64,000 nt of DNA, taken from the NCBI GenBank assembly GCA_013002535.1, contig JABDJK010000053.1, forward strand, positions 1-64,000, read 5' to 3'. The notes under the pieces were generated by a model. That model made no database searches and was not told the origin of the DNA. It saw nothing but the letters and a program-made list of their open reading frames with translations. Below, piece by piece: positions 44,801 to 52,618 of the stretch. Each line of letters begins with the position of its first letter. Position 1 is the first letter of the stretch. Source of the stretch: Hyphococcus sp. (GTDB lineage: Bacteria > Pseudomonadota > Alphaproteobacteria > Caulobacterales > Parvularculaceae). The position numbers and the translations under genes are program-made.

Positions 44801-45045
44801 ACGATCGTCTGCGCTTTATCATCGATATCGATAACTTTACGAACCTCCTGAATGATGATTGGGGGGTCTATCGTGAAGTGACGTTTGGCGGGTCGGGCCA
44901 CAACGCCGCAATCATCGAATCGGAGATTTCTGCTGATGGATCGCAGTTTGTAATCACCGATACGAATATTGAAGCTGCGGATCAGGATCGCATCTTCGGC
45001 GCTTCCGTCTGGGAAATAAACTTCGGTCTTCGATACGATTTCTAG
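41824..45045 (+). CDS. TonB-dependent outer-membrane receptor with N-terminal carboxypeptidase-like regulatory domain (Oar-like)
   Basis: A 1073-residue precursor. There is a signal peptide (about 1-30, ending PAMA), then a carboxypeptidase-regulatory-like beta-sandwich (about 35-115: GAIRGTVVDSSGNPVAGANVTI) and a plug (TLTVDGVRQNDDFGLNNNG-like text with RDIKDVIRLDPRI near 160). A large barrel follows and ends with the aromatic terminus FGLRYDF. The Oar-like plan often transports oligopeptides, glycans or siderophores; the substrate is unknown here. It lies alone between argS and the riboflavin operon and ends in a strong terminator. It is preceded by about 290 bases of non-coding DNA, in which no promoter stands out. 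Confidence 0.88.
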   Translation: MKLMKTLSAGAAAIALTTAFATVITAPAMAQSTTGAIRGTVVDSSGNPVAGANVTITDRTTGATTTATTGASGAYSARGLSVGGDYAVRVTSSEYGAQTVEDVRLSVGDTTSVPFVLSAATAGGDEIIVTSSRSTVSEVASGPSAVFSAQDLAFLPALNRDIKDVIRLDPRINIDESFERGIRCVGSNERFNSLTVDGVRQNDDFGLNNNGFPTQRLPFPFDAVEQVAVEIAPVDVEYGGFTGCNINAVTKTGGNEFHGRLFVDYNFAGLHGNSLEGDPVSKPETDEKSYGAVITGPIIPDRLFFTAAYEKFSGSDTTNTGPAGSAFASTVDEVTQADIDRITSIMNSVYGFDPLGIPTSSDVQDERFYIKLNGYLNENHRFELAYQDTFGDNVVPQNTSSSRGELSLASNWYRRSEDLEAYSGRLFSEWTDQLSTELRVSYQDRITGQNSLNGTDFAQFEIGTPGGGSVFVGPDNFRHGNRLEVNVWNFKAKAEYAAGDHLFKIGYERDIFDVFNQFVPFSEGDVSFDSIDDLELQMPSSIFYLNAGTNNKDDGAATFKRTINTIYAQNDWTPRDDFTMVTGLRFDWYSQGNAPEFNPLIETRFGVANNETFDGLSLIQPRIGFEYDVNDRLSLSAGAGRFSGGDPSVWLSNSFSNTGLITGTSFSADPAVINGFDGFTLPAAMQAEVTASAAAGTGQVALVDPDYKLSSIWRFSLGGEYYADLSSIGLGDDWSFGVDFLYTIQENPNIWQNLDLGQIGTAPDGRPIYNSQFGYRNSGVLMLTNSDLKPETFVLSGYVNKSWEWDRLRSDFYAGYAHTSAEDVNPATSSTQQSNFENVAAIDYNNPIIARSNYGLEHAFTMRWDLAYEFIRDYETRLSFVGQLNSGKPFSYTYDTNGGSDAIAGGANLFGDSDDSERRSQIYVPTGMSDPLVDLSMLSTAQINELFNFFESSGLNEFAGSIAPRNGFESDWWGKLDLRFEQQLPGIPGIFEDDRLRFIIDIDNFTNLLNDDWGVYREVTFGGSGHNAAIIESEISADGSQFVITDTNIEAADQDRIFGASVWEINFGLRYDF

Positions 45046-45067
45046 ACGCGATATAATTAAGATATCG

Positions 45068-45096
45068 AAAAGGGCGGCTCTCGGGCCGCCCTTTTT
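45068..45096 (+). terminator. Rho-independent terminator of the TonB receptor gene
   Basis: Stem GGGCGGC/GCCGCCC (45072-45078 and 45085-45091) with a six-base loop TCTCGG, flanked by AAAA and followed by TTTTT. Lies 27 bases after the stop codon. Confidence 0.88.
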
Positions 45097-45103
45097 CTAT
45101 TCA

Positions 45104-45336
45104 ATCAAAAACCACAACCTTCGGTGGAGGATTGGACGAGTTATACATTGTGGGTAAGTGACCTCCACGCTTGGACCATTGCAGTGGTTTTCAAACCAAG
45201 CATGGAGGTTTTATGGACTACAGGACAAGGACAGCGATTACGCCGATTTGTTCAAACCAAACTCCTAACTATCCCTAACAAAACCACTTCCAGTGGTTTA
45301 AATGAAACGCTACAAACCTCCACTTCTGGTGGAGGT
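45104..45336. repeat. Cluster of nested hairpins built from ACCTCCAC and ACCACT motifs
   Basis: Four hairpins occur in 230 bases. (1) CCAC/GTGG at 45112-45127. (2) ACCTCCA-c-GCTTGG (45161-45174) with CCAAGC-a-TGGAGGT (45196-45209), 13 of 14 pairs, and ACCA/TGGT nested in its loop. (3) AAACCACT-tcc-AGTGGTTT (45281-45299), perfect. (4) ACCTCCAC-ttctg-GTGGAGGT (45316-45336), perfect. The octamer ACCTCCAC or its complement, exact or with an end mismatch, appears five times in alternating orientation. It lies after the TonB terminator and directly before the 3' end of the convergent folE-type gene. No gene, no spacer-repeat regularity of a CRISPR. Confidence 0.6.
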
Positions 45337-45364
45337 CAATGACTTGTGCGAAAGTTCTTGCGGC

Positions 45365-46192
45365 TTACTTTCCAATGAGCCGCATGAAGCGCTCCTCGGC
45401 TTTTGTGTCGGTTTGGAATTCACCAGTGACGGCACGGGTGACGCAGGCAACGCCAGTCTTGTGGATGCCCCGGGTGGAAATGCATTGGTGTTCGGCTTCC
45501 AGGAGCACAGCCACGCCGCGTGGCTGGAGCGCCGTCTCAATCGCGTTAGCGATCTGGTTGGTCAGGGTCTCCTGGCTTTGGAGGCGTCGCGCAAATGCAT
45601 CAACAACGCGCGCCAGCTTTGAAATGCCGACAACTCGCGCGCCCGGGAGATAAGCGACATGAGCGGTGCCGATCATCGGTTGAATGTGATGCTCGCAATG
45701 GCTTTCAAATCGAATATCGCGCATTAGGACGATATCCTGATAACCTTCGACTTCCTCGAAGGTGCGCGAGAGGATGGATACCGGATCATCCGCGTATCCG
45801 GCGAGAAATTCCTGATAAGCGTCAACGAAGCGCCGCGGCGTATCGACGAGGCCCTCTCGTGAGGGATTCTCGCCGAAATAGGAAAGCAGTGTCCGGACGG
45901 CCTGTTCGGCTTGATTACGGGTTGTCCGGTTAGGGATTTGCGTTTCTATTCCAAGCAGATCGTCGGCTGAGATTCCTAATGCATGTGAAAATTCAGCTAC
46001 AACCGTCCATTGGGTGACACGCAATCCGGATTCAATCTTTTTTACAGTATCAAGGCTCTTGTTTGTTTTATTGGCCAATTCAGCCTGAGTCATTCCTATC
46101 GCTTCTCGCGCCCGTTTGACTGCAGTGCCGATTTTGATTTCTTGCAAAGAGGAATTTTCTACAAAAACTGTTTCTACGATTTCGGCAGTCAC
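45365..46192 (-). CDS. folE: GTP cyclohydrolase I with N-terminal XRE-type HTH domain
   Basis: Two domains in one 275-residue chain. Residues 19-81 form a Cro/C1-type helix-turn-helix (AVKRAREAIGMTQAELANK then TVKKIESGLRVTQWTVV and ALGISADDLLG). Residues about 93-275 form GTP cyclohydrolase I, which makes 7,8-dihydroneopterin triphosphate from GTP. The zinc ligands are present (Cys166 and His169 in SHCEHHIQP, Cys237 in EAEHQCIST), as are SKLARVVDAFARRLQSQE and LQPRGVAVLLEAEH. FolE is normally about 190-220 residues without an HTH. GTG start, next to the ribH stop, with AGGAGG spaced six bases: translation is coupled to ribH. It is the last gene of a riboflavin operon with an FMN riboswitch. 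The HTH makes autoregulation or a moonlighting DNA-binding role possible (inference). Confidence 0.88.
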   Translation of the reverse strand: MTAEIVETVFVENSSLQEIKIGTAVKRAREAIGMTQAELANKTNKSLDTVKKIESGLRVTQWTVVAEFSHALGISADDLLGIETQIPNRTTRNQAEQAVRTLLSYFGENPSREGLVDTPRRFVDAYQEFLAGYADDPVSILSRTFEEVEGYQDIVLMRDIRFESHCEHHIQPMIGTAHVAYLPGARVVGISKLARVVDAFARRLQSQETLTNQIANAIETALQPRGVAVLLEAEHQCISTRGIHKTGVACVTRAVTGEFQTDTKAEERFMRLIGK

Positions 46193-46666
46193 TTACGCCT
46201 CCTCAATTGAACGGCAGAGATTGATGGTCTCGAGGCAGGCGAGGGCGGCTTCCTCGCCCTTGTTGCCGGCTTTCGTGCCAGCGCGCTCAATTGCCTGCTC
46301 GATCGTGTCCACAGTCAACACGCCAAACGAAATTGGAACGCCGGTATCGCGCGCGGCGGTTGCCAGACCGGTTGCGGCTTCGCCCGCGACGTAATCGAAA
46401 TGCGGTGTTGCGCCGCGAATGACGCAGCCTAGGGCAACAACGCCGTGATAGCGGCCGGTGGCCGCCAGCTTGCGGGCAATGAATGGAACTTCATAAGCGC
46501 CGGGCGCCGTTGCCAAATCAATTGCGTTCTCGTCAACACCGCAGCGGGCAAGGGCGCCACGGGCGCCTGAAACGAGTTTGTCAACGACCATCTCATTCCA
46601 GCGGGTCGCGACGATAGCAAGTCGAAGCCCCGCGCCGTTCATGGAGCCGGTAAATTCTTGAGCCAT
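46193..46666 (-). CDS. ribH: 6,7-dimethyl-8-ribityllumazine synthase
   Basis: The penultimate riboflavin enzyme, joining the ribityl pyrimidine to dihydroxybutanone phosphate; usually forms capsids or pentamers. The 157-residue product shows RLAIVATRWNEMVVDKLVSGA (phosphate site), PGAYEVPFIARKLA, ALGCVIRGATPHFDYVAGE with the catalytic His, and GVLTVDTIEQAIERAG. It is followed with no gap by the XRE-folE GTG codon, where in most Alphaproteobacteria nusB would follow. Eleven bases separate it from ribB. Confidence 0.93.
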   Translation of the reverse strand: MAQEFTGSMNGAGLRLAIVATRWNEMVVDKLVSGARGALARCGVDENAIDLATAPGAYEVPFIARKLAATGRYHGVVALGCVIRGATPHFDYVAGEAATGLATAARDTGVPISFGVLTVDTIEQAIERAGTKAGNKGEEAALACLETINLCRSIEEA

Positions 46667-46677
46667 AATTACCGCTC

Positions 46678-47325
46678 CTAACTCGCCGCGCGAAGCGCGC
46701 CGTTTATTTCAATCTCGCGCCGATATTTTTGAATCGCTTCGACCGAAATGATTTTCGTATTGTGACGCGCCGCAAATTCTTCCAGATCAGGCAGGCGCGC
46801 CATAGTGCCGTCATCGTTCATCACCTCGCAAAGCATCGCCGCTGGCGTTAGGCCGGCGAGACTTGCAAGATCAACGCATGCTTCGGTCTGACCGTCTCGC
46901 TCCAGAACACCGCCTTCTTTGGCGCGCAAGGGAAAAGTGTGGCCGGGCGTGACGATGTCGGCCCGCGTCGATTTCGGATCGATGAGCGTGCGGATGGTGT
47001 GGGCGCGGTCGTTGGCCGAGATGCCCGTGGAAACGCCTTCCGCCGCTTCAACGGAAAGGGTAAATCGCGTGCCGAACCCGGAACGATTGTCCGCGTCTGG
47101 CACCATCAATGGCAATTCAAACTTATTGAGAATTTCCGGGGCGAGGGCGCAACAGATTAGCCCGCGCCCTTCCTTCGCGAAGAAGTTCACCATTTCTGGG
47201 GTTACGAAATCCGCCGCAATAGTAAGGTCGCCCTCGTTTTCGCGGTCCTCGTCATCGACGATGATAACAATTTCACCTTCTGCGTAAGCTTTTATGGCGT
47301 CCGGCATCGATGCAATGGGCATCAT
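46678..47325 (-). CDS. ribB: 3,4-dihydroxy-2-butanone 4-phosphate synthase (RibB alone)
   Basis: Converts ribulose 5-phosphate to dihydroxybutanone phosphate and formate. Family marks: EIVIIVDDEDRENEGDLTIAA (metal Glu), FFAKEGRGLICCAL, STGISANDRAHTI and TPGHTFPLRAKEGGVLERDGQTEA. At 215 residues it is only the RibB part; the GTP cyclohydrolase II domain (RibA) often fused C-terminally in bacteria is missing, and no ribA gene is in the operon. Overlaps ribE by four bases. Confidence 0.92.
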   Translation of the reverse strand: MMPIASMPDAIKAYAEGEIVIIVDDEDRENEGDLTIAADFVTPEMVNFFAKEGRGLICCALAPEILNKFELPLMVPDADNRSGFGTRFTLSVEAAEGVSTGISANDRAHTIRTLIDPKSTRADIVTPGHTFPLRAKEGGVLERDGQTEACVDLASLAGLTPAAMLCEVMNDDGTMARLPDLEEFAARHNTKIISVEAIQKYRREIEINGALRAAS

Positions 47326-47948
47326 TGCGCTCCTTCTTTTTGTAATTTACTGACTGCGGCGGCCGGCGATATCAAACGCTCGGCGTATTTCGCTAGAATA
47401 TCGGTCTCGAGATTAACGGTGTCCCCGGCGGCTTTTTTCGACAGAATGGCTTTGCTTTGGGAATAATCGATCAACGTAAAATTGAACCAATCCGTCCCCG
47501 TATCAACAACGGTGAGAGACGTCCCGTCGACAGCTATAAACCCCTTGTTGACGATGTATTTCATCAACTCCGGCCCGGTCTGAATCGTTATCCAGAGCGC
47601 GTCGCGATCGGGGCGGACGGATTCGACGACGCCGATGCCGTCAACGTGGCCTTGAACGAAATGTCCGCCGAGGCGCGTTGTCGGTAAAAGTGCGCGTTCG
47701 AGATTGACCGGATCGCCTGCGGACAGCGCACCAAGATTAGTTTTGTTCAGCGTCTCCGGCGCAAGACCGACGGTGAATTCTTCTGTAGAGAACCCTGTGA
47801 CCGTTAGGCAAACCCCGTTGATCGCGATCGAGTCGCCTTCATTGACGTCGAGCAGAACGGTCTCGGCGCGCACTGACAGATTGAAATAATCGCCCTCCGC
47901 GCCAACTGCAGCAACATTTCCGATTTCTTCGACGAGGCCGGTAAACAT
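47322..47948 (-). CDS. ribE: Riboflavin synthase, alpha subunit
   Basis: Dismutates two dimethyl-ribityllumazines to riboflavin. The 208-residue product has two tandem lumazine-binding barrels, each beginning with the typical pattern: MFTGLVEEIGNVAAV with CLTV near 48-51 (GDSIAINGVCLTV), and GGHFVQGHVDGIG with GTSLTVVDTG near 144. The N-terminal MFTGLVEE is the family signature. ATG overlaps the ribD stop (TAATG) and its end overlaps ribB. Confidence 0.94.
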   Translation of the reverse strand: MFTGLVEEIGNVAAVGAEGDYFNLSVRAETVLLDVNEGDSIAINGVCLTVTGFSTEEFTVGLAPETLNKTNLGALSAGDPVNLERALLPTTRLGGHFVQGHVDGIGVVESVRPDRDALWITIQTGPELMKYIVNKGFIAVDGTSLTVVDTGTDWFNFTLIDYSQSKAILSKKAAGDTVNLETDILAKYAERLISPAAAVSKLQKEGAQ

Positions 47949-49045
47949 TACGCACCCTCCTTGCGACGGAGGCCGCGCCAGTGTTGATCTCCATCTTTCT
48001 CAGCCAAGCGCTCGAATGAAAATCTGTTCGAGTCGGCCAGGACTTCAACGCCAGTACCGCCAAATGCGGGTTTGCCGCCGCCGATCAGCTTTGGCGCAAT
48101 GAAGAGGTGCAGTTCATCAATCAAGTCGGCGTCAAAGAAGGCGCCGATGAGCTGACCGCCGCCCTCTACCATGAGAGTAACCCGCTCGCGCTCGCGCAGA
48201 TAATCCAGAAGGTCGGACAGTGAGACGCGCCCATCTTCGTCGGGTAGAACGGCTATTTCGACGCCCATCTCCTTGAACGCGACGAGGCGGCTCTGCGACG
48301 CACTTTTTGTCGTTGCGAGGAGGGCGCCCCGGCCGCTACGTTCCCAGACCTTGGCGCCGATTGGCGTACGCGCGGTTGAATCGACGACGACGCGCAGCGG
48401 ATACTGTACCTCGTTGCCGTTGCGTGCAGTCAATGCCGGGTCGTCGTTAACAACCGTCTCGGCGCCAACAATAACGGCGTCGGCTTCGGCGCGGAGCGCA
48501 TGGCCGGCGGCGCGGGCTTCTTCGCCTGTGATCCACTGGCTTTCGCCCGATGATGTCGCGATGCGGCCGTCGAGGCTCATGGCGGACTTTGCGATAACGT
48601 AGGGACGGCCCATTTCAACGCTGCGAAACCAACCGCGATTGATATAGCGAGCTTGCGTCTCGCAAACGCCGCTTACGACCTCTATGCCCGCTGCGCACAA
48701 AGAGTCACCGCCGCCAGCCGCGAGCGGATTTGGATCCGCGACAGCAAAAACGACTTTGGCGACGCCTGCCTCGAGCAGCGCCTCCGCGCATGGTCCAGTT
48801 CGACCTGTATGATTGCATGGCTCCAGCGTGACATAGGCAGTCGCGCCTTTAGCTTTTACGCCAGCCGATTTTAAAGCCATTATTTCAGCGTGTTCGGTTC
48901 CGGGGCCTTCATGCCAGCCCTCGCCGATAATTGCTGCGGTCGAATCAGTGACAACGCATCCCACGACAGGATTAGGCGAGACCCGGCCCGACGCGATTTG
49001 CGCAAGCGCCAGGGCGCGCATCATCATCCGCTCGTGCTGATCCAT
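47948..49045 (-). CDS. ribD: Bifunctional diaminohydroxyphosphoribosylaminopyrimidine deaminase / aminouracil reductase
   Basis: Second and third steps of riboflavin synthesis. The deaminase domain (1-145) has the zinc motifs HAEIMALK near 54 and LEPCNHTGRTGPCAEAL near 79-95. The reductase domain (about 150-365) begins with RPYVIAKSAMSLDGRIAT and includes VIVGAETVVNDDP for NADPH. The start at 49045 fits the family N-terminus (MDQHERMMMRALALA) with GGAA four bases ahead. An upstream ATG at 49066 is also open and sits in the U-tract of the riboswitch terminator. First gene of the operon. Confidence 0.92.
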   Translation of the reverse strand: MDQHERMMMRALALAQIASGRVSPNPVVGCVVTDSTAAIIGEGWHEGPGTEHAEIMALKSAGVKAKGATAYVTLEPCNHTGRTGPCAEALLEAGVAKVVFAVADPNPLAAGGGDSLCAAGIEVVSGVCETQARYINRGWFRSVEMGRPYVIAKSAMSLDGRIATSSGESQWITGEEARAAGHALRAEADAVIVGAETVVNDDPALTARNGNEVQYPLRVVVDSTARTPIGAKVWERSGRGALLATTKSASQSRLVAFKEMGVEIAVLPDEDGRVSLSDLLDYLRERERVTLMVEGGGQLIGAFFDADLIDELHLFIAPKLIGGGKPAFGGTGVEVLADSNRFSFERLAEKDGDQHWRGLRRKEGA

Positions 49046-49064
49046 ATTTTCCGGGCGTTCGCCC

Positions 49065-49100
49065 ATAAAAATAGCCCCGATCCAAAAACGGTTTCGGGGC
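49065..49100 (-). terminator. Intrinsic terminator of the FMN riboswitch expression platform
   Basis: On the minus strand GCCCCGA (49100-49094) pairs with TCGGGGC (49080-49074) over a 13-base loop, followed by TATTTTTAT. The upstream alternative ATG of ribD (49066-49064) lies directly in or after this U-tract. The position between the FMN aptamer and ribD is that of a riboswitch-controlled terminator; GGGG of the 3' stem could also serve as a ribosome site for that ATG, which would give translational control too. Confidence 0.75.
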
Positions 49101-49172
49101 GTCAAAACAAACTCGAATTGAATACACTTAGGGCGTCGAACCCACGGTATTCAAAGCGTAATTTGCCCAAAT

Positions 49173-49310
<138 letters not shown>

Positions 49311-49343
49311 ATTTAAGTCGCAAGATTACTCCTGCTGGGAGGG

Positions 49344-49372
49344 AATATAGCAATTGCGACGCGCCCTCGCAA
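49344..49372 (-). promoter_or_regulatory. Promoter of the riboflavin operon
   Basis: On the minus strand -35 TTGCGA (49372-49367) and -10 TATATT (49349-49344) are separated by 17 bases. A start near 49337 would place the RFN aptamer some 27 bases into the transcript, the usual distance. Confidence 0.65.
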
Positions 49373-49551
49373 TATTCTTTGGCGCCCGCGATGAAACGCA
49401 ACAATGGCGCGACGAACCGTGCCTTGAGGTCATTCGCACCCTTGTTTCAGGATTGTGTCTGTACGACATTGCGCAACACGAACTAGGGGCTGGCGACGGG
49501 TTCCAGCGCACGGGGTGTTAGATCAACCAAAACCTAAAGGAGCCGCGAAAC

Positions 49552-51801
49552 ATGCGGAAAATGACCATTGTATCGACCATTGCCATGATGGCGGCGTTAA
49601 GCGCCTGTGGACAGGGCGGCGACGCCACAGACAGCGATGCTGCAGACACATCTGACGCTGCGACCGCGGCGCCAGCCGAGACGGATGTTCTCGCGGGACT
49701 CGGCGCGCCGGAAACCGATAATGAGGCGGCGTCGAAATTGCTATCAGAATATGACGGTCCCTATGGCGGGGTTCCACATTTTGATAAGGCTGACCTGTCT
49801 GGTTTGAAAGACGCCCTTGAAGCCGGAATGGCGCACAACCTTCTCGAAGTCGAAGCGATCGCCAATAACGAAGCGCCGCCGACTTTTGAGAATACGATTG
49901 TCGCTTTGGAGAAAACCGGCGACGGTCTTGGCCGTGTCTTCACATACTGGGGCATATGGTCGTCGAACATGTCGACACCGGAGTTTCGTGAAATACAGGG
50001 CGAGATGGCGCCGAAGCTCTCGGAGTTCTTCACCAAGATTACGCAGAATGAAAAATTGTTTGATCGCGTTCGCGCTGTTTACGAGAGCGATGAAACCAAA
50101 GGTCGCTCGCCCGAAGTACAAAGACTTGTCTGGTTGATCTATGATCAGTTTGCGTCGAACGGCGCTACGCTGGAAGGCGAAGCTAAAGAACGTTATGGCG
50201 AAATCAATAAACGCCTCGCAGAACTTCATACGAAGTTTGCGAACAATGTTCTTGCCGACGAAGAAAATTACGTCACTTATATCACCGAAGATCAGTTAAG
50301 CGGTTTGCCTCAATCATTTGTAGACGCAGCAGCAGCGGCGGCGACAGAGCGCGAACGCGAGGGCGAATACGCAATCCTCAATACGCGTTCCTCAATGGAC
50401 CCTTTCCTTACATTTTCCGACGAGCGGGATCTGCGCAAAACTGTCTGGGAAACTTATTATAGCCGCGGCGACAATGGCGATGAATATGATAACAATGCCC
50501 TCATCGCTGAAATCCTGCGGCTGCGTCATGAACGCGTTGGTCTGCTTGGCTATGAGAATTACGCATCATGGCGCCTCGAAAACCGTATGGCGAAGAAGCC
50601 TGAAAATGCGCTCGATTTAATGGAGGCGGTCTGGCCGGCCGCGACAGCCCGCGTTGCCGAAGAAGTCGCGGAGATGCAGGAAATCGCCAACGCCGAAGGG
50701 GCAGGGATCACCATCGAGCCCTGGGATTATCGCTATTATATGGAGAAGCTGCGTCAGGCGAAATACGATCTCGACTCTGATGAAGTCAAACAATATCTCC
50801 AGCTTGATCGCCTGCGTGAAGCCATGTTCTTTGTTGCAGGTGAGTTGTTCAACTTCAACTTCACACCGGTGCCAGAAGGCTCGGTGCCGGTTTTCCACGA
50901 AGACGTTAATGTTTGGGAGGTGATGGACAAAACGTCAGGCGATCACGTGGGGCTTTGGTATCTTGATCCCTTTGCCCGACGCGGTAAACGCTCCGGCGCA
51001 TGGGCGACGTCGTATCGAAGCCACGACACGTATACGGGCGAGAAGAACACACCGCTGTCGTCGAACAATTCTAACTTCATTAAAGGCGCTGAGGGTGAGC
51101 CGGTTCTTGTGTCGTGGGACGACGCAACAACTTTCTTTCATGAATTTGGTCATGCACTCCACACGCTGTCATCGCGTGCGGAATATCCAACTCTAAATGG
51201 CGGTGTGCGCGACTATACCGAATTCCAGTCGCAACTTCTAGAGCGCTGGGTTTCAACTGACGAGGTTATGAATAACTATCTTATTCATCATGAAACTGGC
51301 GAGCCGATGCCGCAGGAATTGCGCGAAAAGATAAAGGCTGCGTCGACCTTTAAACAGGGCTTTGACACGACCGAATATCTCGCGTCTGCACTTGTCGATA
51401 TGCGTTATCATACGGTTGATCCGACCGGAATTGATCCTGATCAGTTCGAGCGTGATGTCCTCGCGGAACTTGGGATGCCGGACGAATTGCCGATGCGTCA
51501 CCGCAGTCCACATTTCGGACACATCTTCTCTGGCGAGGGATATTCAGCCGGGTATTACGGTTACATGTGGGCAGACGTTTTGACGTCGGACGCGGCCGAA
51601 GCGTTTAAGGAAGCGCCCGGCGGTTTCTACGATGAAGACGTTGCGAAGAAACTCGTCGACTATCTGTTTGCGCCGCGCAACTCCATCGACCCGGCAGTGG
51701 CGTATCGAAAATTTCGCGGCCGCGATGCCGAGATTGACGCGCTAATGCGTGATCGCGGTTTCCCAGTTCCGGGTGAAGGTGGCGGCGACGCCGGAGACTA
51801 A
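49552..51801 (+). CDS. M3 family peptidyl-dipeptidase (Dcp-like) lipoprotein
   Basis: A 749-residue zinc metallopeptidase of the thimet/Dcp family that trims short peptides. The start is a lipoprotein signal with lipobox ALSAC (Cys about 19), then an Ala/Asp/Thr-rich linker, so it is anchored at the envelope rather than cytoplasmic as in E. coli. Zinc motif HEFGHALH lies near 530 with a third ligand Glu about 25 residues later (DYTEFQSQLLE). Substrate residues HxxYSAGYYGYMW are near the end (GEGYSAGYYGYMWADV). GGAG precedes the ATG. Single gene with its own terminator. Confidence 0.9.
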   Translation: MRKMTIVSTIAMMAALSACGQGGDATDSDAADTSDAATAAPAETDVLAGLGAPETDNEAASKLLSEYDGPYGGVPHFDKADLSGLKDALEAGMAHNLLEVEAIANNEAPPTFENTIVALEKTGDGLGRVFTYWGIWSSNMSTPEFREIQGEMAPKLSEFFTKITQNEKLFDRVRAVYESDETKGRSPEVQRLVWLIYDQFASNGATLEGEAKERYGEINKRLAELHTKFANNVLADEENYVTYITEDQLSGLPQSFVDAAAAAATEREREGEYAILNTRSSMDPFLTFSDERDLRKTVWETYYSRGDNGDEYDNNALIAEILRLRHERVGLLGYENYASWRLENRMAKKPENALDLMEAVWPAATARVAEEVAEMQEIANAEGAGITIEPWDYRYYMEKLRQAKYDLDSDEVKQYLQLDRLREAMFFVAGELFNFNFTPVPEGSVPVFHEDVNVWEVMDKTSGDHVGLWYLDPFARRGKRSGAWATSYRSHDTYTGEKNTPLSSNNSNFIKGAEGEPVLVSWDDATTFFHEFGHALHTLSSRAEYPTLNGGVRDYTEFQSQLLERWVSTDEVMNNYLIHHETGEPMPQELREKIKAASTFKQGFDTTEYLASALVDMRYHTVDPTGIDPDQFERDVLAELGMPDELPMRHRSPHFGHIFSGEGYSAGYYGYMWADVLTSDAAEAFKEAPGGFYDEDVAKKLVDYLFAPRNSIDPAVAYRKFRGRDAEIDALMRDRGFPVPGEGGGDAGD

Positions 51802-51824
51802 GACCGAATGTAGAAAACTGCAGG

Positions 51825-51853
51825 AGCCGCGGCGCATTCTCGCCGCGGCTTTT
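51825..51853. terminator. Terminator between the M3 peptidase and msrA genes
   Basis: Perfect 10-bp stem AGCCGCGGCG/CGCCGCGGCT (51825-51834 and 51841-51850) with loop CATTCT, then TTTT on the plus strand. It ends directly beside the msrA stop, so it can act for both convergent genes, more strongly for the M3 gene. Confidence 0.8.
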
Positions 51854-52459
51854 CTATTTGCCCCAAACGGCCTTCACGCGGCGATCGCGGCCGCATGATT
51901 GCCGATAGAATTTATAACGCACCGGGTTCTTCTTGTAATAATCCTGATGGTAATCCTCCGCGATCCAGAATTTCGCGGCCGGCCTGAGCGGCGTAACGAC
52001 CGGTTGGCCAAGCTCCGCCTTTGCAGCAGCTTTCGCCGCTTCAGCGTCGCGTTTCTGTTCGTCGCCTTGGTAGAATATCGCGGTCGTATAAGCATATCCG
52101 CGATCGCAAAATTGTCCTCCGTCGTCAAGCGGATCGATGTGGCGGAAGAAGTAGTCCATCAATTCGCGGTAGGAGATGATCGATGGATCGAATGGAATTC
52201 GCGCGGCCTCTATGTGGCCTTTGTGATTGCGGTATGTCGGGTTTTGTAAGTCGCCGCCGGTATAGCCGGAGACAACGTCGCCAACGCCTTTGAGTTTTTC
52301 AAAATCCGATTCAACGCACCAGAAACATCCGCCCGCGACAATCGCGGCGGCGCTGTAGATGTAAACTTCCGCTGACGCGTCCTCAGCTGGTTTGTCGGCG
52401 CGCAAGGTCGCTGCGCTGAGCAAAATGGCAAACCCAATAAATAACAACGATCTTAACAT
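51854..52459 (-). CDS. msrA: Exported peptide-methionine (S)-S-oxide reductase
   Basis: Repairs methionine sulfoxide (S form) in proteins. The catalytic motif GGCFWCVE is near residues 43-50; Glu and Tyr/His positions for substrate (GHIEAARIPFDP, DYHQDYY) are present. A signal peptide (about 1-21, ending LRA) places it in the periplasm, unlike the common cytoplasmic form. Two further Cys (QFCDRGYAYT and RQSCGRD) may act as resolving residues. The gene is convergent with the M3 lipoprotein peptidase. Confidence 0.9.
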   Translation of the reverse strand: MLRSLLFIGFAILLSAATLRADKPAEDASAEVYIYSAAAIVAGGCFWCVESDFEKLKGVGDVVSGYTGGDLQNPTYRNHKGHIEAARIPFDPSIISYRELMDYFFRHIDPLDDGGQFCDRGYAYTTAIFYQGDEQKRDAEAAKAAAKAELGQPVVTPLRPAAKFWIAEDYHQDYYKKNPVRYKFYRQSCGRDRRVKAVWGK

Positions 52460-52618
52460 GCTTCCGTCCCTGTTTGAGACGCTAGATAGTCGAACTGTAT
52501 TTAATGTCCATCGGGGGAGTGGCTAGCTCAACCAGTCGTGATCCGACTTCCGCAAAACATTACAATTTCAACTAATTTCTTACCGGACTTTTACATTTTG
52601 TGAAGTAAATCCGACCTC

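Noticed and set aside
45104-45336. CRISPR array
   Set aside because: The repeated octamer alternates in orientation and has no regular spacing or spacer length; no cas genes are near.
45365-46192. Reading the cyclohydrolase as GTP cyclohydrolase II (RibA), which the operon lacks
   Set aside because: The HCEHH, SKLARVV and EAEHQC motifs belong to GTP cyclohydrolase I; the three-Cys zinc motif of RibA is not present.
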